Assembly (NCBI RefSeq): GCF_014851865.1
Contig: NZ_JACVAM010000002.1
Span: 248,001 to 312,000, forward strand
DNA length: 64,000 nt
Origin: Pseudomonas sp. PDM16
Lineage (GTDB): Bacteria; Pseudomonadota; Gammaproteobacteria; Pseudomonadales; Pseudomonadaceae
Reading direction: 5' to 3'
Shown here: positions 28,086 to 35,653 of the stretch, in pieces
Layout of the letters: each line of letters begins with the position of its first letter
How positions within the stretch are numbered: the first letter of the stretch is position 1
The notes under the pieces: generated by a model
What the model was told of the DNA's origin: nothing
Seen by the model: only the letters and a program-made list of their open reading frames with translations
The model's database searches: none
Program-made: the position numbers and the translations under genes

Positions 28086-29614
28086 GACCGCCCCAGCCAT
28101 TGCATCAACCGCCGATAGCTACCCAGCATGCGCCAGGAGCGGGAGCGATGCACTGCCGCCAATTGCCCCTGCAGCTGATGAAGTTTATCGGTCTGCAGGC
28201 GGAGTTCGTCTTCCAGATGAGTGCTGTACTGTTCGCTCTGTTGAAGTGCAAACGTCTGCCGCGCACTTTTTTCCTGGCAACGTTGGAACGCATGCGCTTG
28301 CTCGGCCAACTGATCTTCATATTGCTGAAGTGCTGCCACATGATCGGCGCTTTGCTCCTCATGCCGCTGCAACATGAGCGCCTGGCTGGCGCTGCGCTCT
28401 TCGTGGCTCCGAAGTGCCTCAACCTGTCTGGCGTATTGTTCGTCATGTTGTTGGAGTGCCAGCGTCTGCCTGGCACTGGTCTCCTGATGGTGCTGCAGTG
28501 CCTGCGCTTGCTGGGTAAGCTGCTCCTCCATCTGCAGTCTGGCCGCCTCCAGTTGTTCAACGTAGGCGCGGGTTTCCACTTCGAAGTGTTGGCGGCCCTT
28601 GATGATGGGGGATAGCCAGCGGAGGTAGTCAGCTCCGGCCCGCAGCTGTGCGTGTAGATGTTCGAGGGGGAGAATGCCCTCTGCCTCGCTCAGCACCTCT
28701 GAGTAGATGTCCTGCCAGCGATCGACGGTTCGCTCCATGTCAGCCTCCTGGCGAATCCACAGGCTGACCTGGCGGGCATCGTCTGCGCCATAGCGCTGAA
28801 TCTCGCGGAAGACAGCCTCTTCGGTGAGGCGTTCGCGCTGCATCGTGCGCACGCCGAAGTTCAGATTTCGCAGTGCCGCCACGTTCTGCGTATCGACCAT
28901 GCTGGCGAGGCCCACCTGGTCGGCGACTATCACGGCGCAACCGGATGCCATGGCTTCGATAGCGGCCCGAGCCTTCGCGAAAACCAGGTCGTATTGACCG
29001 AGGAGCTGGGCGGGTTCGGCAGCTGCCTTGCCCATGCCGCTGCCAATGATATCTACCTGTTCGATGCCTGCCCGCAGGCATGCATTGCGGATAGGAGCGA
29101 TGCTCGCCTCGCCATTGGCATAGTTGCTGAACACCAGAGCCGATCTCGGTGCCGCCGGAAGTGGTGCTCGCAGCTGGAAACGCTGCATGTCGGCGAAGTT
29201 GTACAGCACCTCGATGGACTCAGGATCGATGCCGGATGTTGTGGCCAGGCGCTCGCGGCAGAGGTCATCTACCGCCACATAGCGGCGAATACCGGGCAGC
29301 ACAGGAGGGTGTTCTTCCCAAGGCAGCCAGCCATGGCAGATATAGAGTGCTGGCACCAACGGGAAATGCAGCATGGCGGTGACGGCATCCAGGTGGTGCT
29401 GACCATGAATGATGTCCGGTGGGGTGCTCAGGGCGTGCAGATCGCTGATGACGGGGATGGTGGCGCGACGTAGCTCTTCGGCAACCTCTCCAAGCTGGGT
29501 GCTGTAGGCGATGGGCTGGTGCCCACGCTTCATCAGGGCGATAGCCAGGTCGCGGACATAAAGCTCGGATCCTGCGCGGCCATCCAGAGTGTTGTTGGTA
29601 ATTAGAATGCGCAA
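28082..29614 (-). CDS. Glycosyltransferase (GT4-like) with C-terminal coiled-coil repeats
   Basis: 510 residues. Residues 1-310 form a GT-B glycosyltransferase: N-terminal domain with NTLDGRAGSELYVRDLA, C-terminal domain with the region FAKARAAIEAMASGCAVIVAD that normally binds the nucleotide sugar. Residues about 357-468 are a regular coiled coil made of successive 14-residue units (see repeat entry). The end (SRSWRMLGSYRRLMQWLG) resembles the 'SWR' tail found in glycosyltransferases of O-antigen and flagellin-glycosylation loci. Third gene of the operon, 16 bases after the BKACE gene and overlapping the next gene by 4 bases. The acceptor is unknown. Confidence 0.85.
   Translation of the reverse strand: MRILITNNTLDGRAGSELYVRDLAIALMKRGHQPIAYSTQLGEVAEELRRATIPVISDLHALSTPPDIIHGQHHLDAVTAMLHFPLVPALYICHGWLPWEEHPPVLPGIRRYVAVDDLCRERLATTSGIDPESIEVLYNFADMQRFQLRAPLPAAPRSALVFSNYANGEASIAPIRNACLRAGIEQVDIIGSGMGKAAAEPAQLLGQYDLVFAKARAAIEAMASGCAVIVADQVGLASMVDTQNVAALRNLNFGVRTMQRERLTEEAVFREIQRYGADDARQVSLWIRQEADMERTVDRWQDIYSEVLSEAEGILPLEHLHAQLRAGADYLRWLSPIIKGRQHFEVETRAYVEQLEAARLQMEEQLTQQAQALQHHQETSARQTLALQQHDEQYARQVEALRSHEERSASQALMLQRHEEQSADHVAALQQYEDQLAEQAHAFQRCQEKSARQTFALQQSEQYSTHLEDELRLQTDKLHQLQGQLAAVHRSRSWRMLGSYRRLMQWLGRS
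28211..28504 (-). repeat. Seven tandem 42-bp coding repeats (14-residue coiled-coil units)
   Basis: Within the glycosyltransferase, residues 371-468 split without gaps into seven 14-residue units of the type xALQxHxExSARQx (for example QALQHHQETSARQT, LALQQHDEQYARQV, LMLQRHEEQSADHV). An eighth, weaker unit precedes them. Two heptads per unit give a continuous coiled coil of about 15 nm if uninterrupted. Tandem coding repeats of this kind can change in copy number between strains. Confidence 0.85.
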
Positions 29615-29630
29615 ATCGGCAGCTCCCGGG

Positions 29631-30470
29631 TCATGCCGGCGTGGGCAGCCCCAGGGCGGTACGTACCGCCCTGGGGGATGCAGGGCTGAGGCCGAAGACC
29701 TTGGCCAGGTCGACGACGCGACTCACCAGCTGGGCATTGCTCGCCAGCTGTGTACGGCCCTGGTCCAGCCACAGGTAGTCTTCCAGACCGACTCGCGCAC
29801 CGTTGCCGTACAACAACCCCTGCACATTCATGGCTAGCTGGCTGGCGCCTACGCCGCCGCCGCACCATAGGGACCCCGCGGGTAACTCGTTGAGCAGCAG
29901 GCCCAGGGCTGCTGGCTTGGCTTGGGCGCCGGCAATGCTGCCGAGCAGCAGGTTGAAGTACAGGGGGGCGCCGATAAGGCCCTTTCCCAACAGGTGCTGT
30001 GCATAGTTCAGCATGCCTGAGTCGAACACCTCCAGTTCAGGCCGGATACCGGCTTCGGCCATCCGCTCGGCCAGGCGGCGGATCATGTCCGGACTATTGA
30101 GGCTGGCACTTCGGCTGAAGTTCATCGAGGCCAGGGTCAGGCTGCCCATATCCGGCTTGATATCCCCGGTCAGGCTCAACACGTCGGCGCGTTGCTCGAA
30201 CTCGCTGAAATCGCGCCCGCTCAGGGATACGCAGATCACTACATCGGGGTGAGTTTCACGAATGCCGCCAATCAGTTGCGCGTAGATCTCCTTGCGATAG
30301 CTCGGCCGCCCGCTGTCATCACGAGCGTGCAGGTGCAACATGTTGGCCCCCAGCTCGATGCAGCGCCGGGCATCCGTGATGATCTCGGCCACCGTCAACG
30401 GTACATGAGGGCTCATGGCGCGCGTGGGAAGCATGCCGGTTGGGGCCAGGTTGAGAATGAAGCCGTCCAT
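29631..30470 (-). CDS. BKACE family beta-keto acid cleavage enzyme (DUF849)
   Basis: 279 residues, TIM-barrel enzyme of the BKACE family, whose founder Kce cleaves 3-keto-5-aminohexanoate with acetyl-CoA to give acetoacetate and an aminobutyryl-CoA. Metal ligands are visible in MLHLHARDDSGRP, with further family motifs GDIKPDMGSLTLASMNF, ELEVFDSGML and GNGARVGLEDYLWL. Lysine-fermentation partners are absent. It lies between an acyltransferase (12 bases upstream) and a glycosyltransferase (16 bases downstream) in a glycan operon. The family call is firm; the role, perhaps supplying an unusual acyl-CoA, is inference. Confidence 0.85.
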   Translation of the reverse strand: MDGFILNLAPTGMLPTRAMSPHVPLTVAEIITDARRCIELGANMLHLHARDDSGRPSYRKEIYAQLIGGIRETHPDVVICVSLSGRDFSEFEQRADVLSLTGDIKPDMGSLTLASMNFSRSASLNSPDMIRRLAERMAEAGIRPELEVFDSGMLNYAQHLLGKGLIGAPLYFNLLLGSIAGAQAKPAALGLLLNELPAGSLWCGGGVGASQLAMNVQGLLYGNGARVGLEDYLWLDQGRTQLASNAQLVSRVVDLAKVFGLSPASPRAVRTALGLPTPA

Positions 30471-30482
30471 AGTCGTGATGGC

Positions 30483-30968
30483 TCAATCCTTCGTCGGGAG
30501 GGTACGAACCCTTGCAGGGTTGCCGACTACCGTAGCCCCCGCGGGGACGTCTCGGGTGACTACGCTGCCGGCACCGACCACCGCGTTTTCCCCGATGGTC
30601 ACCCCCGGCAGGATGACGCTGCCGCCGCCGATCTTGGCGCCTCGGCATATGCGTGGATAGCAGAGGCTGTCGCCCGTGAGCTTGTCGTTGAGAGTGACGA
30701 CACGGGGACCGATGAAGACATCGTCTTCGATCACCACACCCCGTGTGATATGGCAAGCCGTCTGGATGGAAACCCGGTCGCCGATACGGCAATCGCAGAT
30801 GTTGCAGTGCGAACCGATGGTGACTCCCTGACCGATTCGCGCACCGCGGTGAATCAGGCTCATCGAGCCGACACGGCTGTCGGCGCCGATACTGACATCC
30901 TCTTGGACTTCTGTGAGCAGGGGATTGTAGAAGCGTACTGTGGGGAAGCGTTGCTCGAGCTCATGCAT
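30483..30968 (-). CDS. Left-handed beta-helix (hexapeptide) acyltransferase (WbpD-like)
   Basis: 161 residues dominated by hexapeptide repeats ([57 protein letters not shown]) ending with the typical GNPARV motif. Such trimeric enzymes transfer acetyl or other acyl groups from CoA to sugar amines. The closest functional analogue is WbpD, which acetylates the 3-amino group of a UDP-sugar. First gene of the six-gene operon; the promoter should lie in 30969-31258. Confidence 0.88.
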   Translation of the reverse strand: MHELEQRFPTVRFYNPLLTEVQEDVSIGADSRVGSMSLIHRGARIGQGVTIGSHCNICDCRIGDRVSIQTACHITRGVVIEDDVFIGPRVVTLNDKLTGDSLCYPRICRGAKIGGGSVILPGVTIGENAVVGAGSVVTRDVPAGATVVGNPARVRTLPTKD

Positions 30969-31015
30969 GGATGAAGCGACCTTCGGCTGATGAGTTTCGA
31001 TGGAACGTCAAATGG

Positions 31016-31038
31016 CTATGGCTGGTGGCCAGCCATAG
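31016..31038. promoter_or_regulatory. Perfect 10-bp palindrome upstream of the glycan operon
   Basis: CTATGGCTGG-TGG-CCAGCCATAG is a perfect inverted repeat with a 3-base spacer, 48 bases before the acyltransferase start. On the minus strand it is not followed by a T-run, so it does not look like a terminator. It could be an operator or an mRNA leader hairpin. Confidence 0.45.
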
Positions 31039-31258
31039 AACATGACTATGCAATGCTCGGGCTCTTGGTGAAAAGAGTTTGTTACCGATCAATATCTGAC
31101 GATCTCATGAGCCGCTCAAGGCTTGGTGAGCGTATTCGCAAAGGTAGTCATTGCGGCTAGGTGATTAGATGCCAAACGCAGTTGGGCAGGGGTGGTGCAA
31201 CAGGCAGTCCTTTGCCTTGTTGCCTTCAAGATTCGGCACATCGGTGCCTTGATATGGG

Positions 31259-32134
31259 TTATCTCTCCGTACTGGTTGGCGACGGCTGCCGGAACACCAG
31301 CACCAGGCCGAGCAGGATGGCGGCCATGCCGGCCAGGCTCAGTCCGCTCATGGCGTTGCCGAGGAACAGGTAGTCCATGGCTGCCGTCACCCCCGGCACC
31401 AGGTAGAACAGGCTGGTGACATTGACCAAGTTGCCGGCGCGGATCAGCCGGTACAGCAGCAGCTGCGCTACCACCGAGATGACGATGGCCAGCCACAGCA
31501 GCGGGCCGAAGAAGTCCAGCGACCATTCGAACTCAAAGCGCTGGAACGGCAGCAGCGCCGCGCAGGCCAGCAGGCTCACCGCGTACTGCAGCGGTAGCGC
31601 CTGCAGCGGCGACTGGCTGAGGCCCTTCTGGGCGATGGCGCCGAGGGTCATGCACAACAGGGCGCCCAGGGCATAGCCGGTGCCAGCGGCGGAGAAGCGT
31701 GCCAGGCCAATGCTCTGCCACACCACCAACACCAGGCCGAACAGGGCCAGGCCCAGGCCGATCAGGCGCAAAGCGGCGAAGCGCCGTTCCAGCAGCATCA
31801 GGGTGAGGATCGGCTGCACGCCAAGCACGGTGGCCAGCACGCCAGGCGTGATGCCTTGGTCCAGCGCCAGCAGGTAGCAGATCGAGTAGCCGCCGATCAT
31901 CAGCAGGCCGGTGCCGGCCGTGCGCAGACGCTGGCCACGAGCGGGCAGGCAGGAGCGGACGAGGGTACCGATCAGCAGCAGAACGCCGAGAGCGAGGATG
32001 AAGCGCAGGGTCAGGAAGGCGAAGGCCGAGGCATGGTCGAGGCCCAGGCGAGAGAAGATCGCGCCACTGCTCCAGAGCAGGACGAACAGCGTGGTGGAGG
32101 CGCAGGCGCCCCAGAAGGTCTTGTCGAAACGCAT
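31259..32134 (-). CDS. EamA/DMT family transporter
   Basis: 291 residues, ten hydrophobic helices in two EamA repeats (about 10-140 and 155-280). Inner-membrane exporter of unknown substrate, probably a metabolite or amino acid. It is divergent from the AraC-type gene at 32504, which is a plausible regulator of it. The ATG at 32134 follows an AGGTG sequence (CGACAGGTGATTATTC). It lies upstream of the glycan operon on the same strand but is separated by about 290 bases, so it is probably not part of it. Confidence 0.83.
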   Translation of the reverse strand: MRFDKTFWGACASTTLFVLLWSSGAIFSRLGLDHASAFAFLTLRFILALGVLLLIGTLVRSCLPARGQRLRTAGTGLLMIGGYSICYLLALDQGITPGVLATVLGVQPILTLMLLERRFAALRLIGLGLALFGLVLVVWQSIGLARFSAAGTGYALGALLCMTLGAIAQKGLSQSPLQALPLQYAVSLLACAALLPFQRFEFEWSLDFFGPLLWLAIVISVVAQLLLYRLIRAGNLVNVTSLFYLVPGVTAAMDYLFLGNAMSGLSLAGMAAILLGLVLVFRQPSPTSTER

Positions 32135-32503
32135 GAATAATCACCTGTCGAAAACCGCCGGTCAGGCGCGCAGAAGCGCGAGCGGGGCGGAAAACCGGAA
32201 TAGGGTTTGAGCGATCGACCGACGGCGACGAGCCGTGGGCGATCAGGCGCGGGCGGGTGGCGGCGGTGGCGTGCCGGCCCGGCGAACGCGGGGAGGGGCG
32301 ACAGGTGGTGGCGCACACGGATGCTCGCTGTGCAGGGCAGCGAGGCTGGAGCAGGTGAGCGCTAAGTGATTCATGGAGAGCATCCGTTGAGGGATGTGCC
32401 GACACTAACTCCGAATTGGCCGATCGGTCAATCCGCTGCACTGCCGGGCTGGCGCACGGCACGCGCTTGCGCTATTTCTGCCGCTCCATTCGACGAGGCA
32501 GCC
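32135..32503. other. Divergent intergenic region between EamA and AraC genes
   Basis: About 370 bases shared by two divergent genes. Part is extremely GC-rich (32240-32300). It contains the possible 43-residue leader listed separately and short palindromes (GCGCGCAGAAGCGCGA near 32167; GGCCGATCGGTC near 32417). The latter lies about 80 bases before the AraC start and could be an operator. No firm promoter could be called. Confidence 0.4.
32243..32374 (-). CDS. Possible 43-residue leader peptide
   Basis: A short open frame from the ATG at 32374 (GGAT a few bases upstream) reading MNHLALTCSSLAALHSEHP and ending with proline-rich stretches (APPPVAPPRV, TPPPPPARA). It lies 108 bases before the EamA gene on the same strand. 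Proline runs stall ribosomes, so a regulatory leader peptide is conceivable. Equally it may be chance in a GC-rich intergenic region. Low confidence. Confidence 0.25.
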   Translation of the reverse strand: MNHLALTCSSLAALHSEHPCAPPPVAPPRVRRAGTPPPPPARA

Positions 32504-33181
32504 ATGAAGGAAGAGCACTGGCAGGGCGCGCTCTGGCTTGGTCCCGACTACTGTCTGCTGGCGGGTGTCAGTGGCAACGCGCGGCCCCATGCGCACTACG
32601 CCCATCAACTGCTGCTGGCGCCCGGCGAGCCGTTGCGCCTGCTGGTCGAGGGGCAGGCGTATTGCGCGCGGGCGTTGCTGGTGCCTTCGCAGCAGGAGCA
32701 TGCCTTCGAACTGGCCGGGCAGCCGTTGCTGGCGTTGTATGCCGAGCCTTTGGCGTTCTCCATCGAGCAGTTGCAGGCGCTGGCTGACGCGGCGCCTGCC
32801 GAGTTGCCTGCACTGGTCGAGTGTGTGCGGCAGCTGCCGCGCCTGCCGCTGGATGCGCGGGTGCGCCAGGCGCTGGACACGGTAGACGAGCAACTCACCG
32901 AGCGTATCAGCGCCCAGGACCTGGCGCAGCGCGTGTGCCTGTCACTGAGCCAGCTGGAGCGTCTGTTCGCCGAGCAGGTTGGCCTGTCCGTGCGGCGCCT
33001 GGTGCGCTGGCGGCGTTTACGCCTGGCCTTGGGCGTGGCACTGGAAGGCAGCACGCTCACCGAAGCGGCGTATGCCGCCGGTTTCGCCGACTCGGCACAC
33101 CTGTCGCGCACGGTGCGCGAGCTGTTCGGCATTCGCGCCGACCGCAGCCTGCGCCATCTGCAGCTACGGCTGCTGGATTGA
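32504..33181 (+). CDS. AraC family transcriptional regulator
   Basis: 225 residues from the ATG at 32504 (GAGGCAGCC before it); a longer frame back to 32366 lacks a ribosome site. The N-terminal half is a cupin-like sensor (HAHYAHQLLLAPGEPLRLL), and the C-terminal half has two helix-turn-helix motifs (LAQRVCLSLSQLERLFAEQVG and AAYAAGFADSAHLSRTVRELFG). It is shorter than a standard AraC protein but complete. It probably controls the divergent EamA gene. Its 3' end overlaps the convergent sterol-desaturase gene by 18 bases. Confidence 0.87.
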   Translation: MKEEHWQGALWLGPDYCLLAGVSGNARPHAHYAHQLLLAPGEPLRLLVEGQAYCARALLVPSQQEHAFELAGQPLLALYAEPLAFSIEQLQALADAAPAELPALVECVRQLPRLPLDARVRQALDTVDEQLTERISAQDLAQRVCLSLSQLERLFAEQVGLSVRRLVRWRRLRLALGVALEGSTLTEAAYAAGFADSAHLSRTVRELFGIRADRSLRHLQLRLLD

Positions 33182-34066
33182 ACGCAGCGCTGGCGGTGTC
33201 GCCGGGATGGCACTGGTAGAGGCCGGTGTGCGGAAGGGTTCGCGCAGTTGTGCCAGGTAGGCGCGCGGGTAGTCCGGGCGGTCGCCGATGCCGATATCGG
33301 TGTCGCTAAGCCGGTAGTCCTCGCGATAGAAGGCGGTGCCCAGCAGGCGATCCCAGAAACTGAAGAACAGCGCGAAGTTGACGTCGCCGGCACGCCCGTA
33401 GCGGATATGGTGGAAGCGGTGCAGCGGCGCCCAGGCGAACAGGTGGCGCAACGGGCCGATGCGCATGTCGACATTGCTGTGCTGCAATAGCAGTTGCACG
33501 GCGATGGCGAAGGCTAGCAGGGCGGCGACCTGCAGCGGCAGCCCGAGCAGGATCAACGGCAACACGCCGGCACCGGCCTCCAGCATCTGGTGCAACGGGT
33601 GCTTCATCAGCCCATTGAAGCCATACAGGCGCGGCACGCTGTGGTGCACCGCATGCAGGCGCCAGAGCAGGGCGCTGCGGTGGCTGAGCCAGTGCATCAG
33701 GGTGATGCCGAGATCGGCGGCCAGAATGGCGAGCGCCAGCTGCAGCCACAACGGCCAGTGCACGGGCCACAGCGGCGGCGCTGGCCATAGCCCGGCGAGC
33801 GCTGGAATGATGGCGAGGCTGGCGATGTTCAACGACTCGTTGACCAATGCATGTAGCAGGTCGCTCGGACCATCGGCATGCGTCTGGTTCCAGCTGTCCT
33901 GATAGGGCAGGAGGCGTTCTACCAGGTACGAGACGAGGATCGCGCCAAGCAGCAGCACCGGCAGCCAGGCAAGCGAAAGGTCGCGAAAACCGACCCGCCA
34001 GGTGGCCAGGCCGATCAGGCCGAAGAAGAACAGCGGGGCATAGAGGATGCTGAGCAGGGCACGCAT
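33164..34066 (-). CDS. Sterol desaturase / fatty acid hydroxylase family membrane protein
   Basis: 300 residues from the ATG at 34066. Several membrane helices surround the histidine-box pattern of di-iron hydroxylases (HWLSHRSALLWRLHAVHHS and HRFHHIRYG, with a further H in between). Such enzymes hydroxylate or desaturate lipids, carotenoids or hopanoids in the inner membrane; the substrate is unknown here. The end overlaps the convergent AraC gene by 18 bases. No lipid-pathway partner lies adjacent. Confidence 0.85.
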   Translation of the reverse strand: MRALLSILYAPLFFFGLIGLATWRVGFRDLSLAWLPVLLLGAILVSYLVERLLPYQDSWNQTHADGPSDLLHALVNESLNIASLAIIPALAGLWPAPPLWPVHWPLWLQLALAILAADLGITLMHWLSHRSALLWRLHAVHHSVPRLYGFNGLMKHPLHQMLEAGAGVLPLILLGLPLQVAALLAFAIAVQLLLQHSNVDMRIGPLRHLFAWAPLHRFHHIRYGRAGDVNFALFFSFWDRLLGTAFYREDYRLSDTDIGIGDRPDYPRAYLAQLREPFRTPASTSAIPATPPALRSIQQP

Positions 34067-34138
34067 GGCGCTCTCCGGAAAGGACGGGAGCACCCAGCAT
34101 CGCCAGCCGCCCGGCGGGCGGCTTGAACAAACGGCGCG

Positions 34139-34402
34139 TCAGGCGTCGTCGGCAGCTTCATCCAGCTCGGCAAGGGCATCCGGCTGGTTCTTGAAGGCCT
34201 TGGCGAAGGTGTCACGATTCTTCGCCATGAAGATGCCCAACTCCTCCACCTGCTCCTCGCTCAGCGAAGGCACGGCTTTGTGCAGAGCGCCGGACAGGGC
34301 TTCTGCCAGCTCCAGCATCTTGTCGTAGCGATCGGCTTCGGACTTATCCATGAACAAACGCTCCGGATCGCGACTGCTGCGGTACACCACTTCGACGGCC
34401 AT
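34139..34402 (-). CDS. yebG: SOS-induced YebG family protein
   Basis: 87 residues beginning MAVEVVYRSSRDPERLFMDKSEADRYDKML, the pattern of E. coli YebG, a small DNA-damage-inducible protein of unknown biochemical role. GAGGTG precedes the ATG. A near-perfect LexA box lies 33 bases upstream of the start (34435-34450), so SOS control is well supported by the sequence. Acidic C-terminus (ELDEAADDA). Confidence 0.92.
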   Translation of the reverse strand: MAVEVVYRSSRDPERLFMDKSEADRYDKMLELAEALSGALHKAVPSLSEEQVEELGIFMAKNRDTFAKAFKNQPDALAELDEAADDA

Positions 34403-34434
34403 TCATCACCTCATTCCCACGTCATGTGATTGAT

Positions 34435-34450
34435 CTGTATGCATGTACAG
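34435..34450. promoter_or_regulatory. LexA (SOS) box of yebG
   Basis: CTGTATGCATGTACAG, a match to the LexA consensus CTGTATATNNATACAG with the CTGT/ACAG half sites perfect. It lies 33 bases before yebG on one side and about 140 bases before the psiE start on the other. Confidence 0.88.
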
Positions 34451-34589
34451 TATTTGATTCGGCCTCTCCAAAGCAAGTTCGGAATGCTTCCAAGGAAGCA
34501 TTGTCGCGCGACTGGCTGGCCTCCATCCTGCATAGCCGTTGTCATGCAGGTGGTCCAGCATGGGCCGATCCAGTCGAAGGAGTAGGAAG

Positions 34590-34834
34590 GTGGATTTCAA
34601 ACGAGTCGATAGCCTAAGAGGCGGTATGCATGGCTTGGCACAGTCGTTCGGTAACCTGCTGGTGGAGGCCTTCCACTACATGGCGTTGTTCGGCATCGGC
34701 GGTATTACGGCCTGGGCATCGGTGGTGACCTTCCTCGGCATGCTCGACAAGGGGCATGTGACGGTCGACGACATCCTTCTGCTGTTCATCTACCTGGAGC
34801 TGGGTGCCATGGTCGGCATCTACTTCAAGACCAA
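34590..34834 (+). pseudogene. psiE: 5' fragment of split native psiE
   Basis: Begins at GTG 34590 after AGGAGTAGGAAG and encodes the N-terminal 81 residues of a PsiE-family membrane protein (DSLRGGMHGLAQSFGNLLVE... ELGAMVGIYFKTN). After TCAAGACCAA at 34825-34834 the frame enters foreign sequence and stops at 34886 after 17 unrelated residues. The missing C-terminal half resumes at 36948. Joining 34590-34834 to 36958-37180 gives 468 bases, a perfect 155-codon PsiE. The fragment retains two membrane helices and might still be translated, but it is broken as PsiE. Confidence 0.9.
34825..34834 (+). repeat. 10-bp direct repeat, left copy
   Basis: TCAAGACCAA at the left junction of the insertion in psiE. 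The same 10 bases occur at 36948-36957 at the right junction. The pair looks like a target-site duplication. Confidence 0.8.
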
Positions 34835-34921
34835 CCAACCGTATCTAACACAAAATTTTTCGCGTCCTGCGGGCTGGCAAGCCTAGCTATCACTGTGTCT
34901 GGATTGATGGAGTAACTGAGC

Positions 34922-35410
34922 ATGAAGTGGGCAGATAGCAGCCGCAAACGTATGCATGACGGGGCGAATTCGATTGGTAACCTGATGGTGGAAGGCTTCC
35001 ACTACTTGGGCTTGTTTGCCATCGGAGCGGCTACCGCATGGGCCTCGGTGATGGCCTTTATGGGAATGGTAGAAAAAGGTCACGCAAGCATCGATGACAT
35101 TCTCTTGCTCTTCATTTATCTAGAGCTGGGAGCAATGGTAGGCATCTACTTTAAAACAAATCACCTTCCTATCCGTTTTTTGCTCTACATAGCGATTACG
35201 GCACTGACTCGATACCTGATAGGTGATGTATCGCACCACAAGGCACCTGATGTTGGTCTGCTATATTTGTGTGGCGGGATATTCCTTCTGTCGTTATCTG
35301 TTTTAGTTGTCAGGATTGCTTCGAATAAATTTCCTTCCAGTAAGGCGATAGATGCAACTGGTGACTTCGTTGAGGATAAGATTGAAGGTTCTAAACTTGA
35401 GGCTACTTAG
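34922..35410 (+). CDS. psiE: PsiE family membrane protein, second (inserted) copy
   Basis: 162 residues, complete: MKWADSSRKRMHDGANSIGN..., four hydrophobic segments (about 24-45, 60-80, 85-105, 115-135), and a polar C-terminal tail. It aligns along its full length with the split native PsiE (shared core DDILLLFIYLELGAMVGIYFKTN, then ALTR-LI-DVSHH). It is less GC-rich with diverged codons, so it is not a recent duplicate. PsiE is a phosphate-starvation-inducible inner-membrane protein of unknown function. It starts at an ATG after GGAGTAACTGAGC, 84 bases into the insert. It may replace the function of the gene it disrupted. Confidence 0.88.
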   Translation: MKWADSSRKRMHDGANSIGNLMVEGFHYLGLFAIGAATAWASVMAFMGMVEKGHASIDDILLLFIYLELGAMVGIYFKTNHLPIRFLLYIAITALTRYLIGDVSHHKAPDVGLLYLCGGIFLLSLSVLVVRIASNKFPSSKAIDATGDFVEDKIEGSKLEAT

Positions 35411-35653
35411 AGTTTTTTAAAGTGGTTTCGTGCTGAGTGTGTCTTGTGGTTAGTGATAATGCTGCCTGTAAAATTGATCAAAAATATTAAGCACTGATTC
35501 TTTGTGCTGGAAACGCCGGATACTAATTTTTCTCTCTTTCCATAGTGATGGCCTCAATTCATGAGGGGTCTTTATGGCGGAATTTTTAATGGTACTAGCT
35601 GAGTATGCTGTTTTGGCACGTATTAACGTGTCATTGCTTTATGGGGATATTTA
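35411..35653. other. AT-rich spacer inside the insertion
   Basis: About 240 AT-rich bases between the inserted psiE and the convergent unknown gene. A tiny plus-strand frame (35574-35657, 27 codons, MAEFLMVLAEYAVLAR...) has GAGGGG before its ATG and ends inside the stop of the convergent gene. I cannot tell whether it is expressed. No clear terminator was seen. Confidence 0.35.
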
